This document shows positions 1 to 13,330 of a stretch of 64,000 nucleotides of DNA, in pieces. The first letter of the stretch is position 1. The number at the start of each line of letters is the position of its first letter. A program made the position numbers and the translations under genes. The notes beneath the pieces are model-generated. The model searched no databases. It saw only the letters and a list, made by a program, of their open reading frames with translations, and was not told the DNA's origin. Origin of the DNA: Uranotaenia lowii (lineage: Eukaryota > Arthropoda > Insecta > Diptera > Culicidae); assembly GCF_029784155.1 (NCBI RefSeq), contig NC_073693.1, positions 20,310,002-20,374,001 on the forward strand. The letters run 5' to 3'.

Positions 1-2127
1 CGTCTACGTACGTACCCTTAAAACCTGGAACTGTCATCGAACAAAGCTACACGACATGTTTGATTTATTCCAATACTTTGTATTACGGTTCATACATTAT
101 TCTAGTTTCTATGTATCGGTGTGTGTTAATTATAATCATAGAATTATAGTTATTACTTTTTAATCATTATAGTCGGATCTCAGTTGAGTTATGCTGTACT
201 GATGTTTGAAATAATTAATTACACTACTTGCTACCAGACACATGACACGCTCGCACTAATTTCGCGACCGAATGAACGAAAAATTCCGTTCGGTTCTAAT
301 AAGATTTTCTTGCTAAAAACCTGTGTGACATCTCTGGTGGTCACCCTGTTCCAACACTCAATATTATTTTCGTTACATAGCTTAGCAAAACATACCTTTA
401 CAAATATGCTTATAGGAAACAAAAAATGACAAAAATGCATGTTTTAGCTACGAGAATAAAACATTCGACTTTTGTTCTTTTTAATGGTGCGTTTTCGACA
501 AAAATAGTTCCTTCGCTCGTTAACAAAGCAGAATAAACCTGCTACTGCAGTGTGGGGGTCAATGGTAATTGTCCTAATTCACTTTCTTTTCTCGAGAAAC
601 AACAGTGCTGCAGGCAGACCGTAATAAGAGGTTCAAACAATTGAACTAACATGAAATAAGAGTTTTTTGGGAGGGCATATTTGTGCGAACGAAAACGAAA
701 ATGTCAATTGGTTAGTTTCTAATGACTGATAAGTTTTTTACTTTAATTAGTTAATTTTATATTCAATATATATAAATAGTTGGTTGATTCTAAACGACGA
801 TTGCGATAACTGGTTTTCGTTTCATTGTTGAATAGCTTTTTTTGACATTCAGCATTATTCGTTAAGATTTTGTTTTTTGCCTATGTTTGAATATCTCATA
901 ACGTTTAATTATTAAATGCGATTTATTTCCTCCAGGCTGGCTAGCTGGGGGATTAGCGGTTTCATTTGCGCATAAATGATACAGTGGCTAATAAATAATA
1001 AACGCTAGGTGCTGGTTTGCTTCTACGCTTTTTTTTTTGATTTTTTTTAAAGGGTTGCTTGCGTTATACTTCAGTGGTATAGATAAAATTTGATATCTGA
1101 TTAAAACATTGACGACTGTTTTGTTTTTTTTTTCTACTACTGTATGTTATGTCTTATGACGGTTTTACAAGAGTTAATGGTTTTTTACCGGAAAGAACTT
1201 CGCTGGTTCGTTTGACCAATCGGTTTGATGTTCCAACAACGAGTTCGCATTGCGGCGTACCATCGTATTTCAGCTTTTCCTTCTACAATTTTTAATGTGC
1301 TAAGCTATCAGCAGCACAAGATAAGCGCTTCTACACACTTTTAAGTTCATAAATCTCTCATCTACGCATAAATATATCCTAGAAACCTAAAACAGACTGG
1401 TAAATAAAGCTCACAAACATAGACAACTCAAATTGAATAACAAAAATACATTGCACTGTTTTCTTTTTAATTTATAGTCGTTGTTTTTATAGAGAGAAGA
1501 GGAAGAAATGCGATTTCTTGGAAAATGTATGTTTTAAATACATTGGGGTAGAATAAATGGAACCGTTTTCTAAACACGTTCCTGTGAAAAAGCGATAAAA
1601 TGTTTTCAAATGCATTTCGATGCAAAAGGTTATGTTCAAAGTAGGATAACCGAATGACTGGTGGCAGAGGAAGTTGCATATGTTTAAACACTGAGCTTTG
1701 ACGCTACTCTAGAAAAGGTTTTGGTTAATGTCCAACGTTACAATTCTGACCAAAGCTTTTCAATATCATTGAACGGTTTCCTAGCAGATTCAGTTCTTGG
1801 TTTGAAAATTATTTATTAATTTTTTTTTCTAAAATTTTCTTTTTAGGAACGTGCGGGTTTTTTGTTTAGAAGAAAATAAAAATTCTTCAATGATAGATTT
1901 AAAAGAAAAAATTCTAACAAAATATCAAAAAAAAACTTTACCTTAAAACCGATTAGCGAGTAAGAGAGCTCAGCACATCTCTATAATAGATTCCCGTGGA
2001 GGACATTTCAACCTCCGTAAAAGATGTAACTTTTTTTTTCTTTATAGAAAGGAACATTTGAAAATATCTACATGCCATGCCAAGTGGTGAGATTCAAACA
2101 TTTTCCTCCGAGAGTGCGGTCATCTGT
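1..2127. other. AT-rich 3' flank of the helicase gene
   Basis: No convincing coding sequence. The open frames here are short, lack recognisable domains and are interrupted. The part nearest 2128 is expected to be the 3' untranslated region of the minus-strand helicase gene. No clear transposon ends were recognised. Confidence 0.5.
1812..1817 (-). terminator. Candidate polyadenylation signal of the helicase gene
   Basis: AATAAA on the minus strand, about 310 nt past the stop codon of the helicase gene. In DNA this AT-rich the hexamer is common by chance, so only its position supports the call. Confidence 0.3.
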
Positions 2128-5100
2128 TTACTGCCATTGACCAACACCACCCGGTTGACTCGGGTAAGGTGGATAGTTGGGATAGTTCGTCGGGGGTGGT
2201 GGTGGTGGATACGGAGGATGGTACTGGGATTCGGGGGGAGCGGCCGTGTATGGAGCTCCCGGGGCAGACGCCGGGTAGTAGGGATAGGCAGGTGGAGGGT
2301 AATAGCCCTGGCTTTGGTGATGATATTGTGGCGCTTGGTAGGGATACTGGTAGGGATTGGCACCGGCGCTTTCCGGGATGTATGTTGGCGGGGTTTCGTA
2401 GCTGGCTGGTGCCGTCGAACTACTGGTAGTGGTAGAAGCTGAAGGCGTCGGAAGAGTGGCACTTTCCGGCCGATGGAAGGCAGACCCATTTGATACGGTC
2501 GCCTGAGTTGTAGAAGTAGAGTTATTGGTGGAAGTGTGGGAATAGGTTGAGTAGGGTGCGAATGGTGAACCACCAGAAGCGCCTGGCAGATGATGTGGTT
2601 GTTGTTGATAGGAAGAAGCAGTTTCTACTGGACTAGCAGTGGCAGGAGTAGCCATGTAACTGCTCTGGGAGTGGGACTGGTGATTCGGTGGTGGAACCGT
2701 GGAAGAAGCAGGAGTGGGAGGATAGCTGTGGGATGACGATGACGATCCGCGGGAATTGCTTCTCACCTGTTGTTGTTGGGGTTGGTTTGTTACTGGCATA
2801 TGTTGCGGTGTCGATGAGGTTTGCTGCTGATGATAATAGTTGGAGGAATCAGTTGGAACCGTCGACGAAGACATCGTGGTAGCACCGGGAATATTTCCTG
2901 AGGATGCCGATGATGATGACTGATAGTAATTTGAGCGGTTCATTGATGGTGCTGTGCTGCTATTAGTCGATGCATATGACGAACCTGACAAAAATAAATT
3001 GACGATTACATTATTTAGAAAGTATAATAAGGACAGCAATAAAAACAAGAAACAAAATTCGACCCTACTCACCACCATAGGAGGAACCTGCTGCTGGAGC
3101 AGGGCCAGTGGCAAGCGGAGTTCCATAAGGTGACTGCTGATGTTGCTGCTGTTGGTGTTGCCCACCGTACATGCCTACAGCTGGTTGGGTGTTTCCACTC
3201 GCCGTTGTCGCTGGCACGGTCACCAATGGTGGTTGCTGATGCTGCTGTTGTGAATACTGATCGTAATAGCTGCCGCTGGTAGCAGTGGCAGTAGGAGTTC
3301 CCCCTTGAGGCGGTGGGTAACCGTAGTAGTTGCCGGCTGCCGGAGCTGTGGGCACAGCGGGATTATTGGCCGTTCCTGCTGTCGAAGCCATTGGCGTGGG
3401 GGTTCCGCTCAAGGAACTACTGTTGCTGTTTTGGCTATGGTTCATGACGGCCGGCGAGGGTGATGGAGAGGACGATGCCGATGATGAGGACACAGGATGA
3501 TAGGGCGATGGATTATTGCGTTTGCTCTGGGATGCTTTCTTTGAAGTTGGCGTTGCGTTGTAGTCATTTTTCGGTTGCTTGGGTGGCTTTTTGGAAGTGG
3601 ACTTTTTTCCAGAAGCAGGAACAGCTTTCGGTTGGAATTCCATGAAACTGTCGGTGGGAGTTGGTGATCTGGTGATGTTGCTGAGCGACGCTTGGAATTC
3701 GTTTTGGTTTTGATTGTTGATGATGGCGGAGGTTGTTTTCTCGAGGAAATTGAGACTCGATTCGTACTGGCCTGGTGGTGGAGGCGGAACAACTTGGGGC
3801 TGCTGACCATAATAGTTTGATGGGCTATTTGCAGTGTACGGATTCCAGGAAGCTGACTGAGGATGAAGGGATTGTTGGTGTTTAGTGCTGCCGTAGGATG
3901 AGGAGTGCATATGCTGGGGTTGATGTAGAATGGGACTCTTTCCAGAGGAACTGGGAGTATTTGGCACACCATAGGGCGGTTGTTGAGAATGACTTACAGC
4001 TGTATTCTGCGGCGAATACGTCGTTGGTGGTGGTGTCTGATAATGTTGCTGAGCATGCATGGTTTGTGGTGTGTGAGTTGCTGGTATTTGGCGGCCCATG
4101 TGCGGATATTGCTGCCCTTTATGTGGGATTGGCATTGTTTCCTGTACAGGGGAAGTTTCTGTCATTGTTGGTTTTTGCTCTAAAGTAGCTGAAACTTGAG
4201 GGGTAATGGGATCTGGTTGTTCACAGTGAATAGTAGTGGGAGTTTCCGAATGAGATTTCGTAGGACTTGATATCGCTGGAGTGGGTTCCGGAGCTTTTCC
4301 AGCTTTGTGCCTATAATTTTTCAGAGAGGACTGTGGAACTTTGGATTTGCGTTCGACGAGATTCGGTTTGTAGATTACTTTCTCTCTGAGTGGTGGTTCA
4401 TCATCGATTGGAACGACAGATGGTTGATGCTTTTGTGGCGTCGGTTGGCTAGGAACTTGTTCATTGTGCTGAACTTTGAGTAAACTTTGAGTTGAACCTT
4501 GTGCTTGAGGTGCAAGCGAATAAGCAGACTGAATCATTGGAAATTTGCTCACTGAGTTGCTGTTGGTAAAGTTTATGTTCCGCGGCTTCTTGCGCACTCC
4601 GATCCTACCATCTCTTATTTCACCCTCTTCTAAATCATCATCTTTCATATCGCAATCGACAATCTCTCCCTTCTCCGGGAAATCACTCATCAATTCCTTC
4701 TCGCTATCCGCATCCAGTGGAACGATACTTGAATCCGATTTATCTTCATCATCAGACGGAATACTCAGCGAATTTCCTTCAGAGTCCTTAGAAGTCGAAC
4801 CGATTGAAGCTTTGGTAATCGTTGAAGTTGCACTTCCACTTCGTCCTGCTAACAAAGTTGCACCAGCTCCCTTAGTTGCTGCATCCTTATTTTGACTGAC
4901 CTTAAAGGCAGTTCTAATCGCAATGATTTTACCGCTCTCCAGCTGCATGTAAATGCCTTTGGGAGATTTAAGAACCATAACTTTCTGTCCAGCCTTTAGA
5001 ACGATGTTAGATTTATCAGCAGAACTTGTCGGTATAACAACATCTAAAAAATAAAATGAAATCTTAGTTACAATCGATATTTAACACTTCAACTTCTTAC

Positions 5101-8100
5101 CAATAGGAAGAGTCATCTCCTGCGCAGTCATTCCTTGCCGTTGCCAAACTTCCGCTGGGATCCATCGTGTCGGGCGATTTCCACCGATAGCATTCTTACC
5201 CGCATCTCCTGCTTGCATTGGTCGAACCTACAGCACAAAAGGGGACATTAGTTTTTCAATTAACAATACACCAAACTAACTAAAAACTAACCGATGCTAC
5301 CGGGCGATGAATGATTGAGCCATCGGGAGTTCGAATGGCCCTGTACGTCGTACCCATCGAAGTGTACGAATAGCTTGGCTTGGTAGCGGCTTGTTTTTCC
5401 AACTCGTAGCCCCGCTGAGCCTGCCTTTTCTCCGCTGACGATAGCTTTTTTTCCTTTCGATCCACTAGCAAACTTTCGTGAGCAAACGGCGGCTTGGTTA
5501 GTTTCTTCGAATGATTTTCTAACAGACTTTGCATAACCACATCGATATATTTGTCCTTCTCCTCACTGAAATCCTTAATCTCTCCATCTTCACCGTCGTC
5601 ATAACACAAGCTCGTAACCTCCTTCATTGACAAATGGGCGTCCGGGTTACACTCGTCCACGATTCGGTCGCTCATGCCTTGTTTATTAATCTGTCGATCG
5701 TAAATTTTCTTCTCCAAACAATTGTCAACGACAAGTCGATAAACGAAGCAGGGTTTCTTCTGCCCATATCGGTAGACGCGACACACGGCCTGCGTATCAT
5801 GACATGGATTCCAACTGGCATCCAAAACTACCACCCGATTAGCTCCTACCAAATTAATACCAAGCGAACCTGCTCGAGTGGACACCAGAAACAGCAAAAT
5901 GTTGGGATTTGAGTTGAACTCGTTGATCAGCTTCTCTCGCTCTTGAGCCGTCGTGGAACCGTCCAAACCTTGTGAGAAAAATAATAATAATTTAGACATA
6001 TGTATGTAAGAAATAATTTTGAAAAATATTCGAATACTTACGATAGTAGCTAGTGTTCTTGGCCCAATTATTTTCCAATCCCGGTATTTTCTGCCTCTGC
6101 AGAAACCGTTCAATCAAATTTAGCGTAAGCAAACTTTGACTGAACACCAACATTCGATCGCCCAACTTGATACTCTCCTCCAGCAGGTAGAAAAATATCT
6201 CCATCTTTGAAGAATTTTCCAACAGATCTGGTATGTAACCCTTCATCAGTTCAAAGGCCCACTCGTACGGTATTTCGTCTTTATCCTTGGCCTTAGCAGC
6301 ATCTTTAGAACTATCTTTCTCTCCCTCCTTACCACCATCTTTCGATTCCTTAGCCTTGAATTCATCTTCTATCTTCAGAAGTTCATCCTTCAGCTTCGAT
6401 TCATCCTTTTCCTCCTTCACATCCACGCCATGCTCCTTTTCTTCAAACCCCTCCTTTTTAACTTCCACCTTTTCGGAACTTTCATCCGCTTCCTTTTTCA
6501 CTTCAGCTGTATCTTCAGTTTTTTCATTTTCGGTTTTCATCTCTTCCTCTTTAATTTCCGATTTCGGTTCCACCTTCACTTCACTACCGTTAAACTCGGT
6601 ACCACCTTCTTCTTTAACTCCTTCCATTATTTCAGTTTTGACTTCCACCGCAGGAGTTTCGGTTTTGATTTCCGGTTTAACCTCCTGCTCCTGCTTAATC
6701 ACTTCTACCTTGCTGATGATCTTCGTGTCCAGGTCACAGATTTCCGTTGGTTTTCCATCCTTGCTGTCCTCCTCGGCTTCTTCTTCTGTCTTGACTACCA
6801 ATGGTGCCGCTACCGGATCCTTGAGATCCTCGAGCGACGGCTGATCGGCATACTGGGCATTGGCCTGCTGCTGAGTCAAGGCAGGATCCATGGGTTGTGG
6901 AATAGGATCCGGTTGAGGTTCCAAGAGGGCTGGTGTCGGTTGTTGATCCATCGGGGTAGGCGGCGGATAAGTACCGTCTGCTGGAGGAGCTGCGACAGAT
7001 TGTTGCGAATCATTTGGTGGTGCCTGTGGCTGATACGGCTGATTGGGGTACCATTTCTGTTCCTGCTGATCTGGCGGCATTTCGTTGTATTGATTGTACT
7101 GATTGTTGGGTTGCTGTTGTTGTTGCTGCTGGTCTGTAGGTGGCTGGGATTGTCCCTGTTGCTGATCGGGATAGTTGTAGTTGTTGGAATTTCCATAGTA
7201 ATTTCCATTATAGGAATTGTTTTGCTGCTGAGGTTGTTGATAGTAGTTATTATTTCCCCAATAGTTTGAGTTCTGGTAGTTGTTCGTATTGCCATAGTTG
7301 TTCTGATAGTTCTGATCGTAACCGTAGTTGTAACCTTGATTGTAATTGTTATAGTCATTTCGACCATAATAGTTTCCATAATTGTTATACGGATCATTGT
7401 TTCCGTACTGTCCGCTATAATTGTTGTAACCATTTGGATCCTGATTCGGTGCCCCTTGATTGTAGTTATAAGGAGCTGGTGGGGCCTGCTGGTAGCCTGG
7501 TCCTTGGTAGCCAGGATACATACCTTGTTGTTGAGGTGGTTGTTGATTGTAGTCTGTAGTTTCTTGTTTGATTGCTGGATCAGTATTCTCCGGATTTACC
7601 GGAGCCGGAGCTTCTGCCGCTGGCGTTTCGACTGCTGCTGGCTCCTTATTCACATTGCTAGGACTAACGGTAGCTGCTGGAACAATTTTTCCGTCTTTAC
7701 CGACCGCAGCCTGTTGGTTTTTCAAAGCTTCTCTTTGCTTTTTTGTAGTCCTTGGCTTCCGAGGAGTCCCATCCTTCTTCAATGCCAGCGGTTTAGGAGG
7801 CTTGGGAGCAGCTGGCTTCTTACCAGGTTTCTTCTTCTCTTTTGGCTCTTTCGGTTCTTTCTCCTTTTTCTCCACTGGTTTGGGCGGGGGAGGTGGTATA
7901 ACTACTGGAGCCTTTTCAGCCTTATCAGCTTTATCAGTCTTGATTTTAGCACCTGGTGGTTCAGGTTCTTCAATTTCAAGATCCAGATCACGTTCGTTTT
8001 GCTTTAGGAAATTGTAAAGTACATCTGGATGATTCCAAATTTTACAACAAACCGCAAAAGCCTTCAATGGATTAGGAACTGCTTTAGTGCGCACTACCTC

Positions 8101-11100
8101 GTTCATGAACACCGTGTAGAGTTTGCGTTGAAATTCTGTCATACGTATCAACAGTACGTATTCTTCCTTTTGAGGCAGTGAAGTTTGCAGCACCGAGTGT
8201 GATCTCCGTTGAACAAAACCCAACAGCAGGGAATGCAACACGTGAGAACGATAACGCATCAATTTTATATCCTGAGGCGTCGAATCAATACACTGACCAT
8301 TCTGAATAGGTCGCTCAAACATATTGCAGAATTCAGTCTTAGTTCCAAGATAATTCGGACGAACAAAGTCCACCATGCACCAGTATTCCAGCAAATTATT
8401 CTGCAAAGGATAGCCTGTCAACACAACTCGTCGCTTGGACTTGATTTGTTTTAAAGCGACTGAAATGCCCGCATGTGAGTTTTTAATTCTGTGTCCTTCG
8501 TCGCAAACTACCAAATCCGGTCCAGGCTTGACCAACGCTTCGTGAATTTCGTCAAACATATTCTTCTGCTCTTCGGTCGATTCCTTCTCCTCTTCCTGAA
8601 CCACAGGCTCACCCTTCTTTTTCTTTTTCTTCTTCTTAGCCATCTTTTTCTGGCTCAAAAGCCGGTACATCTCGTAACCTATCAAAAGAACGCCTCCATT
8701 CTTGGCCCACTCCAAAACTATTTTCGCTCTCGACTTCAACGTTTTATGACTATCGTTGAGAATGAAAATTTTGAAATTGCGTGGCCTAACCTCCCCATGA
8801 TTTTTCAATGCACTAGTCTCCGCATTCTCCGGTAACCATGTGTTGAATTCGTTCAACCAATTCTGCAAAGTATTGATGGGCATAATGATCAGTACTGTTT
8901 TCGAGCTTGTGTGTCTCAAAAATATATCACAAAAACAAACCAACTGCAACGTCTTGCCCAAACCCATCGAATGCGCCAAAATGCAACCAAATCCGGTAGA
9001 GCTATCATACCGTTCAATCGATTCTATGATGTTATCAAACAGGAATCGAACTCCACCAATCTGATGTGGTTTAATAATTCGTGCAATTTGCGGAGCCAAA
9101 TAGATGTCGTCCTCGTTTTCTGTGTGCCCAACATTTATTACAACTCGACCCTGATCATCGGGTACATTGTACGTATCGTTCACATGCATTCCACTATTTT
9201 GCGGATCGTCATCCGAATCATCTTCCGGTTCTTCATCGTCGTCGGACAACACAATGCAATCGTCATCTGACGAGCTGTCTATAGTAACGACTTCCTTCTT
9301 CTCGACACTATGAATCATCTCCGCCTCGCTGTCCTCATCCTCGTCGTCGTCTTCATCAAACTCATCTTCACTGTCGACCATATCGCTAAAAGATTTCACC
9401 GAAGGAATTTGTGCAGCCAACGAAGTACTGGCCGACTTCACCGGCGCAATGCTAACTGAAGGTGTCAGGTTCGCTTGCACCGGTCTGGCCTTTGGCGGTC
9501 TACCTCGGGTTTCGAAAGGATTCCTTACGTAACCTACCTTCACCGGAGTGGACGTTCCCGGTTGTTGGGTTTTCAAAATCGAAGCATGACCTTGTAGAAA
9601 TTGCATCACCTTCTGTTCGGTTTTGTTGGTTTGTCTTTCCAAAGCCAGCTGACGCTGGACCTCCCTTATGATTCTCTGCTGCTCCTGGACACGAGCTAAA
9701 CGTTCTAATTCCTGTCTTTGAGCCGCCAACGTTGAAGCATCCAACTGATTATCGTCCATCACTTCCTTGATGTTTTTCCTCAAATTGGTCACCTTTCGCA
9801 AAGCTGCATCCTTCTTGGTAATCTCCAGAGACACTTCCTCGGTGCACTCCGATTCTTTGCTTTTACTAGCACTGGCATCGTTTTTGGACACCGGTTTAAC
9901 GCTAATCTCGCCCATTTCTTTCAGTTTTTCCGAAATGTCAAAGTCCATTTCTTGGATTGCTTTCGAGCCTTCGGAATCAGTTGCAGGAGTTGTTTCTGAT
10001 GTTGCAGGATCCGGGTCCTTTATTTTCAAGTCACCCAAAGGATCCGTCTCCTCTTGTTTGGGTGGAGTTTCTGGAGGCATTTCGTGTTCCGACGCTTTAA
10101 GGTCGGATATCGTCGTTTCACTGGTGGTCTTTTCAACCTCCGCAGGAGGTGCTGGTGGTATTGGCGGAGACTTTTCTGGAAGTGGTTCTTCTTCCTTCAT
10201 TGGTTGTTGTACTGCTGGCTGTGGTGGTTCTGGAGGTGGTTGCGGCGCAGCCGGAGGTATTGGAACCGTTGAAGGCTCCGTTTTAGGTTTGTTATCCAAT
10301 ATATCTGACATTTGGAAAGAAGACTTGCTGGAATCGTTGTTACTGGGAGGAGCCGTTACTACCGGAACCACCGGAGTTTCTTCAACGGGAGGTGTTGGTA
10401 CAGGTGGAGGAGCCGGGGGTGCAACTGGTGTCGTTGAGACAGGTTCCTTATGCTGTTCGGCCTCCAGCTCGTGTTTGGATTTTTTAATTAGCACATTATC
10501 TAGAATTTCTATTTTTCGTTTGGGTGGTATCCCGGAACCGTTATCCGTTTGATCAAGACCTAAGCTACTAGAAGTAGGACCAATCAACATGTTTTTATCA
10601 TCACGTACTGGTACACTGGGTAATTTCGGGGGAAGAGTATTGTTTTCTGCAAACGGTGTCTTTTCGTGAGTTTTGATTCCACTCACACCTGACGGTCCGC
10701 CGGGAATGTGAGAAGGTGGAGCGCCTGTAGCCGAAGGTGGATAGGCGCCTTGACTGTGACCAGGATAGCCGGGATAACCGCTAGCAGCTGCAGGTCCACC
10801 AGGAGGAATCAGCGAATGATGGCCACCGGTTGTTGGTGGATAACCTGGCTGGTGATGATACGGATGGGCACCGTACGGAGACTGATGATGGAAAGAGTGC
10901 TGATACGAATGATAGGGGGCATGCATCGAATATGGATCGTAGTGTCGTGAGGCAGCTGCTGCTGCGGCCGCATGATGATAGTATGGATCCTTGGAATGGT
11001 GATCCATCATGGAGGGAGATGCACCGTAGCCGTAGTGCTGATATCCACCGGGTGCAAGGTGGCTGCCGGGAGGTGGAATCGGAGCTCCTGGATGCATTGG

Positions 11101-11190
11101 AGGCATTCCCGTGGGATTCGAACCCATGGGAGAGCCATCTCCCGGTTTCATTTCCCCTCCCGTTCGCGGCAGATGCGAGCCGTTATCCAT
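2128..11190 (-). CDS. SNF2-family helicase, RAD54L2/ARIP4-like
   Basis: Five coding exons joined in frame: 11190-6042, 5968-5292, 5227-5101, 5043-3073 and 2984-2128. All junctions are GT-AG, and the total is 8781 nt (2926 aa). A 5'UTR splice acceptor is visible just upstream, with the exon starting at 11249. The protein is a nuclear DNA-dependent ATPase of the ATRX/ARIP4 branch, whose vertebrate member remodels chromatin and modulates steroid-receptor transcription. Seen: a disordered His/Tyr/Pro-rich N-terminus, an acidic Asp/Glu stretch before the ATPase, Walker A in [11 protein letters not shown] (about residue 745), DEGH in [10 protein letters not shown] (about 897) in place of the usual DEAH, and a run of eight lysines near residue 850. 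Helicase lobe 2 carries [15 protein letters not shown] and [13 protein letters not shown] and spans the first intron. The C-terminus is long and Pro/Ser/Gln/Tyr-rich. The length is about twice that of the human protein, because of low-complexity tails and a long insert between the lobes. The family call is firm; whether it is the direct ARIP4 orthologue is less certain. Confidence 0.93.
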
Positions 11191-11249
11191 GGTGGATTAC
11201 AGGTTTTTACTGGTTGAAGACTGTAGACATTTCAAAAGATCTTTAAAAT

Positions 11250-12101
11250 CTGAAACGAAGAAGAGAAAGGAATAACATTATTTTTTAGAGATAATAAATA
11301 ACTTAACAATAGAGGCTGTAAGAGGTACATTCAACATGAAGATCGTCGAAATTTCATCTGGCGGCAAGCTGCAATAAGCCGGCGAATTGCCTCATTCGTG
11401 CCGGCGCGCGCTTAACAGACTCAAGTGCCAGCCAACAAAAAAGTTTTTAAACTGAATCTCAACACACAGTTGATGATGAGCTAAATAATTGAAGATATCG
11501 GGGCCACAAACGGGTGACCAATCGTGCTAAACTTGCCCCGATATTGGCAACAGGAAGGAGTCCTTTACGAGAGGTAGTGATCGACACCAAGCTATTAAAA
11601 TTTTCCAACACGGTTGGTTCTTGGAGAACTGCGGAGCTAATGGGAACTGAAGGCTTCAACGATTGCGCCGAGGAATGGCTTAGTTGACGCATGTTTGACC
11701 AGTGATTGAACGAGTCCTTCACGTATAGCTAGCACATTGCCGGTTGACAGCGCAGGCTCGAGTACGAGGTCATGTAGTGAGGACGACGACAGGTAAACGC
11801 CTTTGGCAGACAACGCAGTTCAACCAAACAGAACCTATTTGACGTTGAAGTAATAGAAGAATCTGATGAACCTATCGGTGGAAAACCTAACGAAAGTTCT
11901 TGAGGGGCTTGCAGTGCCTTCCATTGCGACAAATTCTGTAGACTGTTAGAAAGCTACTTTCATAATTTTAGAGTGTGTTCTACAATGGCCAATACTTTGC
12001 TCGGTCCTGTGGAACAACAGCTATGATGGGCTACTGAGGATAAGCCTCTCAATGGGAGTCATCGCCCTAGCTATGGACTCCTCTACAGAGGAAGATGAGC
12101 T
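11250..12101. other. Upstream flank of helicase gene with decayed repeat sequence
   Basis: Contains the upstream side of the 5'UTR intron of the helicase gene near 11250. Beyond about 11.7 kb the plus strand appears to be decayed non-LTR retrotransposon sequence continuous with that at 12.93-13.33 kb, now interrupted by the foldback element. No intact frame. Confidence 0.4.
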
Positions 12102-12110
12102 ATGGGTCAT

Positions 12111-12921
12111 TAGACTGAGTCGATTTGGGGTCATTTTGGAATTTCTCAAACCCTGGGGTCTCAAAAGCTTCGTATTGGTCCAAAACTCATCCATGATTTT
12201 TTGCAAAAATTTTAAGCAACGTTTACATGAGTAAATTTGAACTTTTAGGGTTGTATGGGAAAATTGAATATTTTGTACTGAAAAATCAACATCATTTTTG
12301 TTTCGTCTGTGGAACCGAGCCAGCTGATGGTTTTTGTGCCAATTTATGAAATTGTTTAAGGAAATTTTCCGCTGAACAACTTTGTCGAAGACCGTAACTT
12401 CGTATTTTATTTGGCAAAAAAGTTATTAGCTGTTTAACAAGGGTATGTCTTTTCGCATTGATTAACAATAAATTCAATTGACATCACTGCTTGAGCCTCA
12501 CGAAGTGTTGCATGGAAAGTAGTCACGCAATACCTCGCTAGGCACCCTGCACGGATGTCAATTGAATTTATTGTTTATCAGTGCGAAAAGATATACCCCT
12601 GTTAAAAAGCTAATGACTTTTTTTTTTCTAAAAAGATACGAAGTTACGGTCTTCGACAAAGTTGTGCAGCGGAAAATTTCCTTCAGGAATTTTATAAATT
12701 GGTACTAAAACCATCAGGTGGCTCGATTCCACAGACGATACAAAAATGATGTTGATTTTTCAGTACAAAATATTCAATTTTCCCATACAGTTCAAATTTA
12801 CTCATGTAAACATTACGTAAAAATTTTGCAAAAAATCATGGATGAGTTTTGCACCAATACGAAGCTTTTTAGACCCCAGGGTTTGAGAAATTCCAAAATG
12901 ACCCCAAATCGACTCAGTCTA
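12111..12921. mobile_element. Foldback-type element with long inverted arms
   Basis: An 811-bp palindromic element. The arms (about 12111-12485 and 12554-12921) are near-perfect inverted repeats of roughly 370 bp around a spacer of about 70 bp. Each end begins TAGACTGAGTCGATTTGGGG. Both sides are flanked by the same 9 bp, ATGGGTCAT (12102-12110 and 12922-12930), which reads as a target-site duplication. Long arms plus a 9-bp duplication fit Foldback or Mutator-like elements. It has no coding capacity. The superfamily is inferred; the structure is directly visible. Confidence 0.85.
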
Positions 12922-13084
12922 ATGGGTCATGGTTGCTATAGAGGCGTTGAACGGTTTACAACAATCAGCGCCTAGCTCAATACCTTAGGTTCAATATCCA
13001 TTGTATGCGCGCAAAAGAACGACAATGTCTACGGCTACCGTATCGCGGACCACGGTAAGATAGAGTATCCTGATCATGAAATGA

Positions 13085-13330
13085 TGAACCATGAAATGGT
13101 GAACCATAAGATTGCCATCAGAAAACTCGAACGCTGAGGGTTCTGCGGTACTCTACTTGGCTGGTTCCGCAGTTACTTAACTGGCCGTAAATTGATTGTT
13201 CGAACGGATCACACCTTTTTCAGACAGTTCCCTGCCACCTCCGGTGTACCCCAAGGTAACCATCTAGGACCGATTATTTTCCTAATTTATTCCAAAGACG
13301 TGTTGTCACTGTTTGTGGCTATTTTGCTTA
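13085..13330 (+). pseudogene. Jockey-type non-LTR reverse transcriptase fragment
   Basis: One plus-strand frame reads LLGWFRSYLTGRKLIVRT and then SGVPQGNHLGPIIFLIYS, the conserved reverse-transcriptase block of Jockey-clade elements (SGVPQGS-LGPLLF). A TGA stop lies just upstream of it and the frame ends soon after, so this is a dead fragment. Confidence 0.75.

Noticed and set aside
2077..3165. Additional frames overlapping the last helicase exons, including one reading upstream of 2984
   Set aside because: The sequence between 2985 and 3072 is an intron with proper GT-AG ends; the conserved frame continues across it.
6287..8017. Long plus-strand frames opposite the helicase gene (up to 279 codons)
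   Set aside because: They are antisense to conserved helicase or low-complexity coding sequence and have the skewed composition expected of shadow frames.
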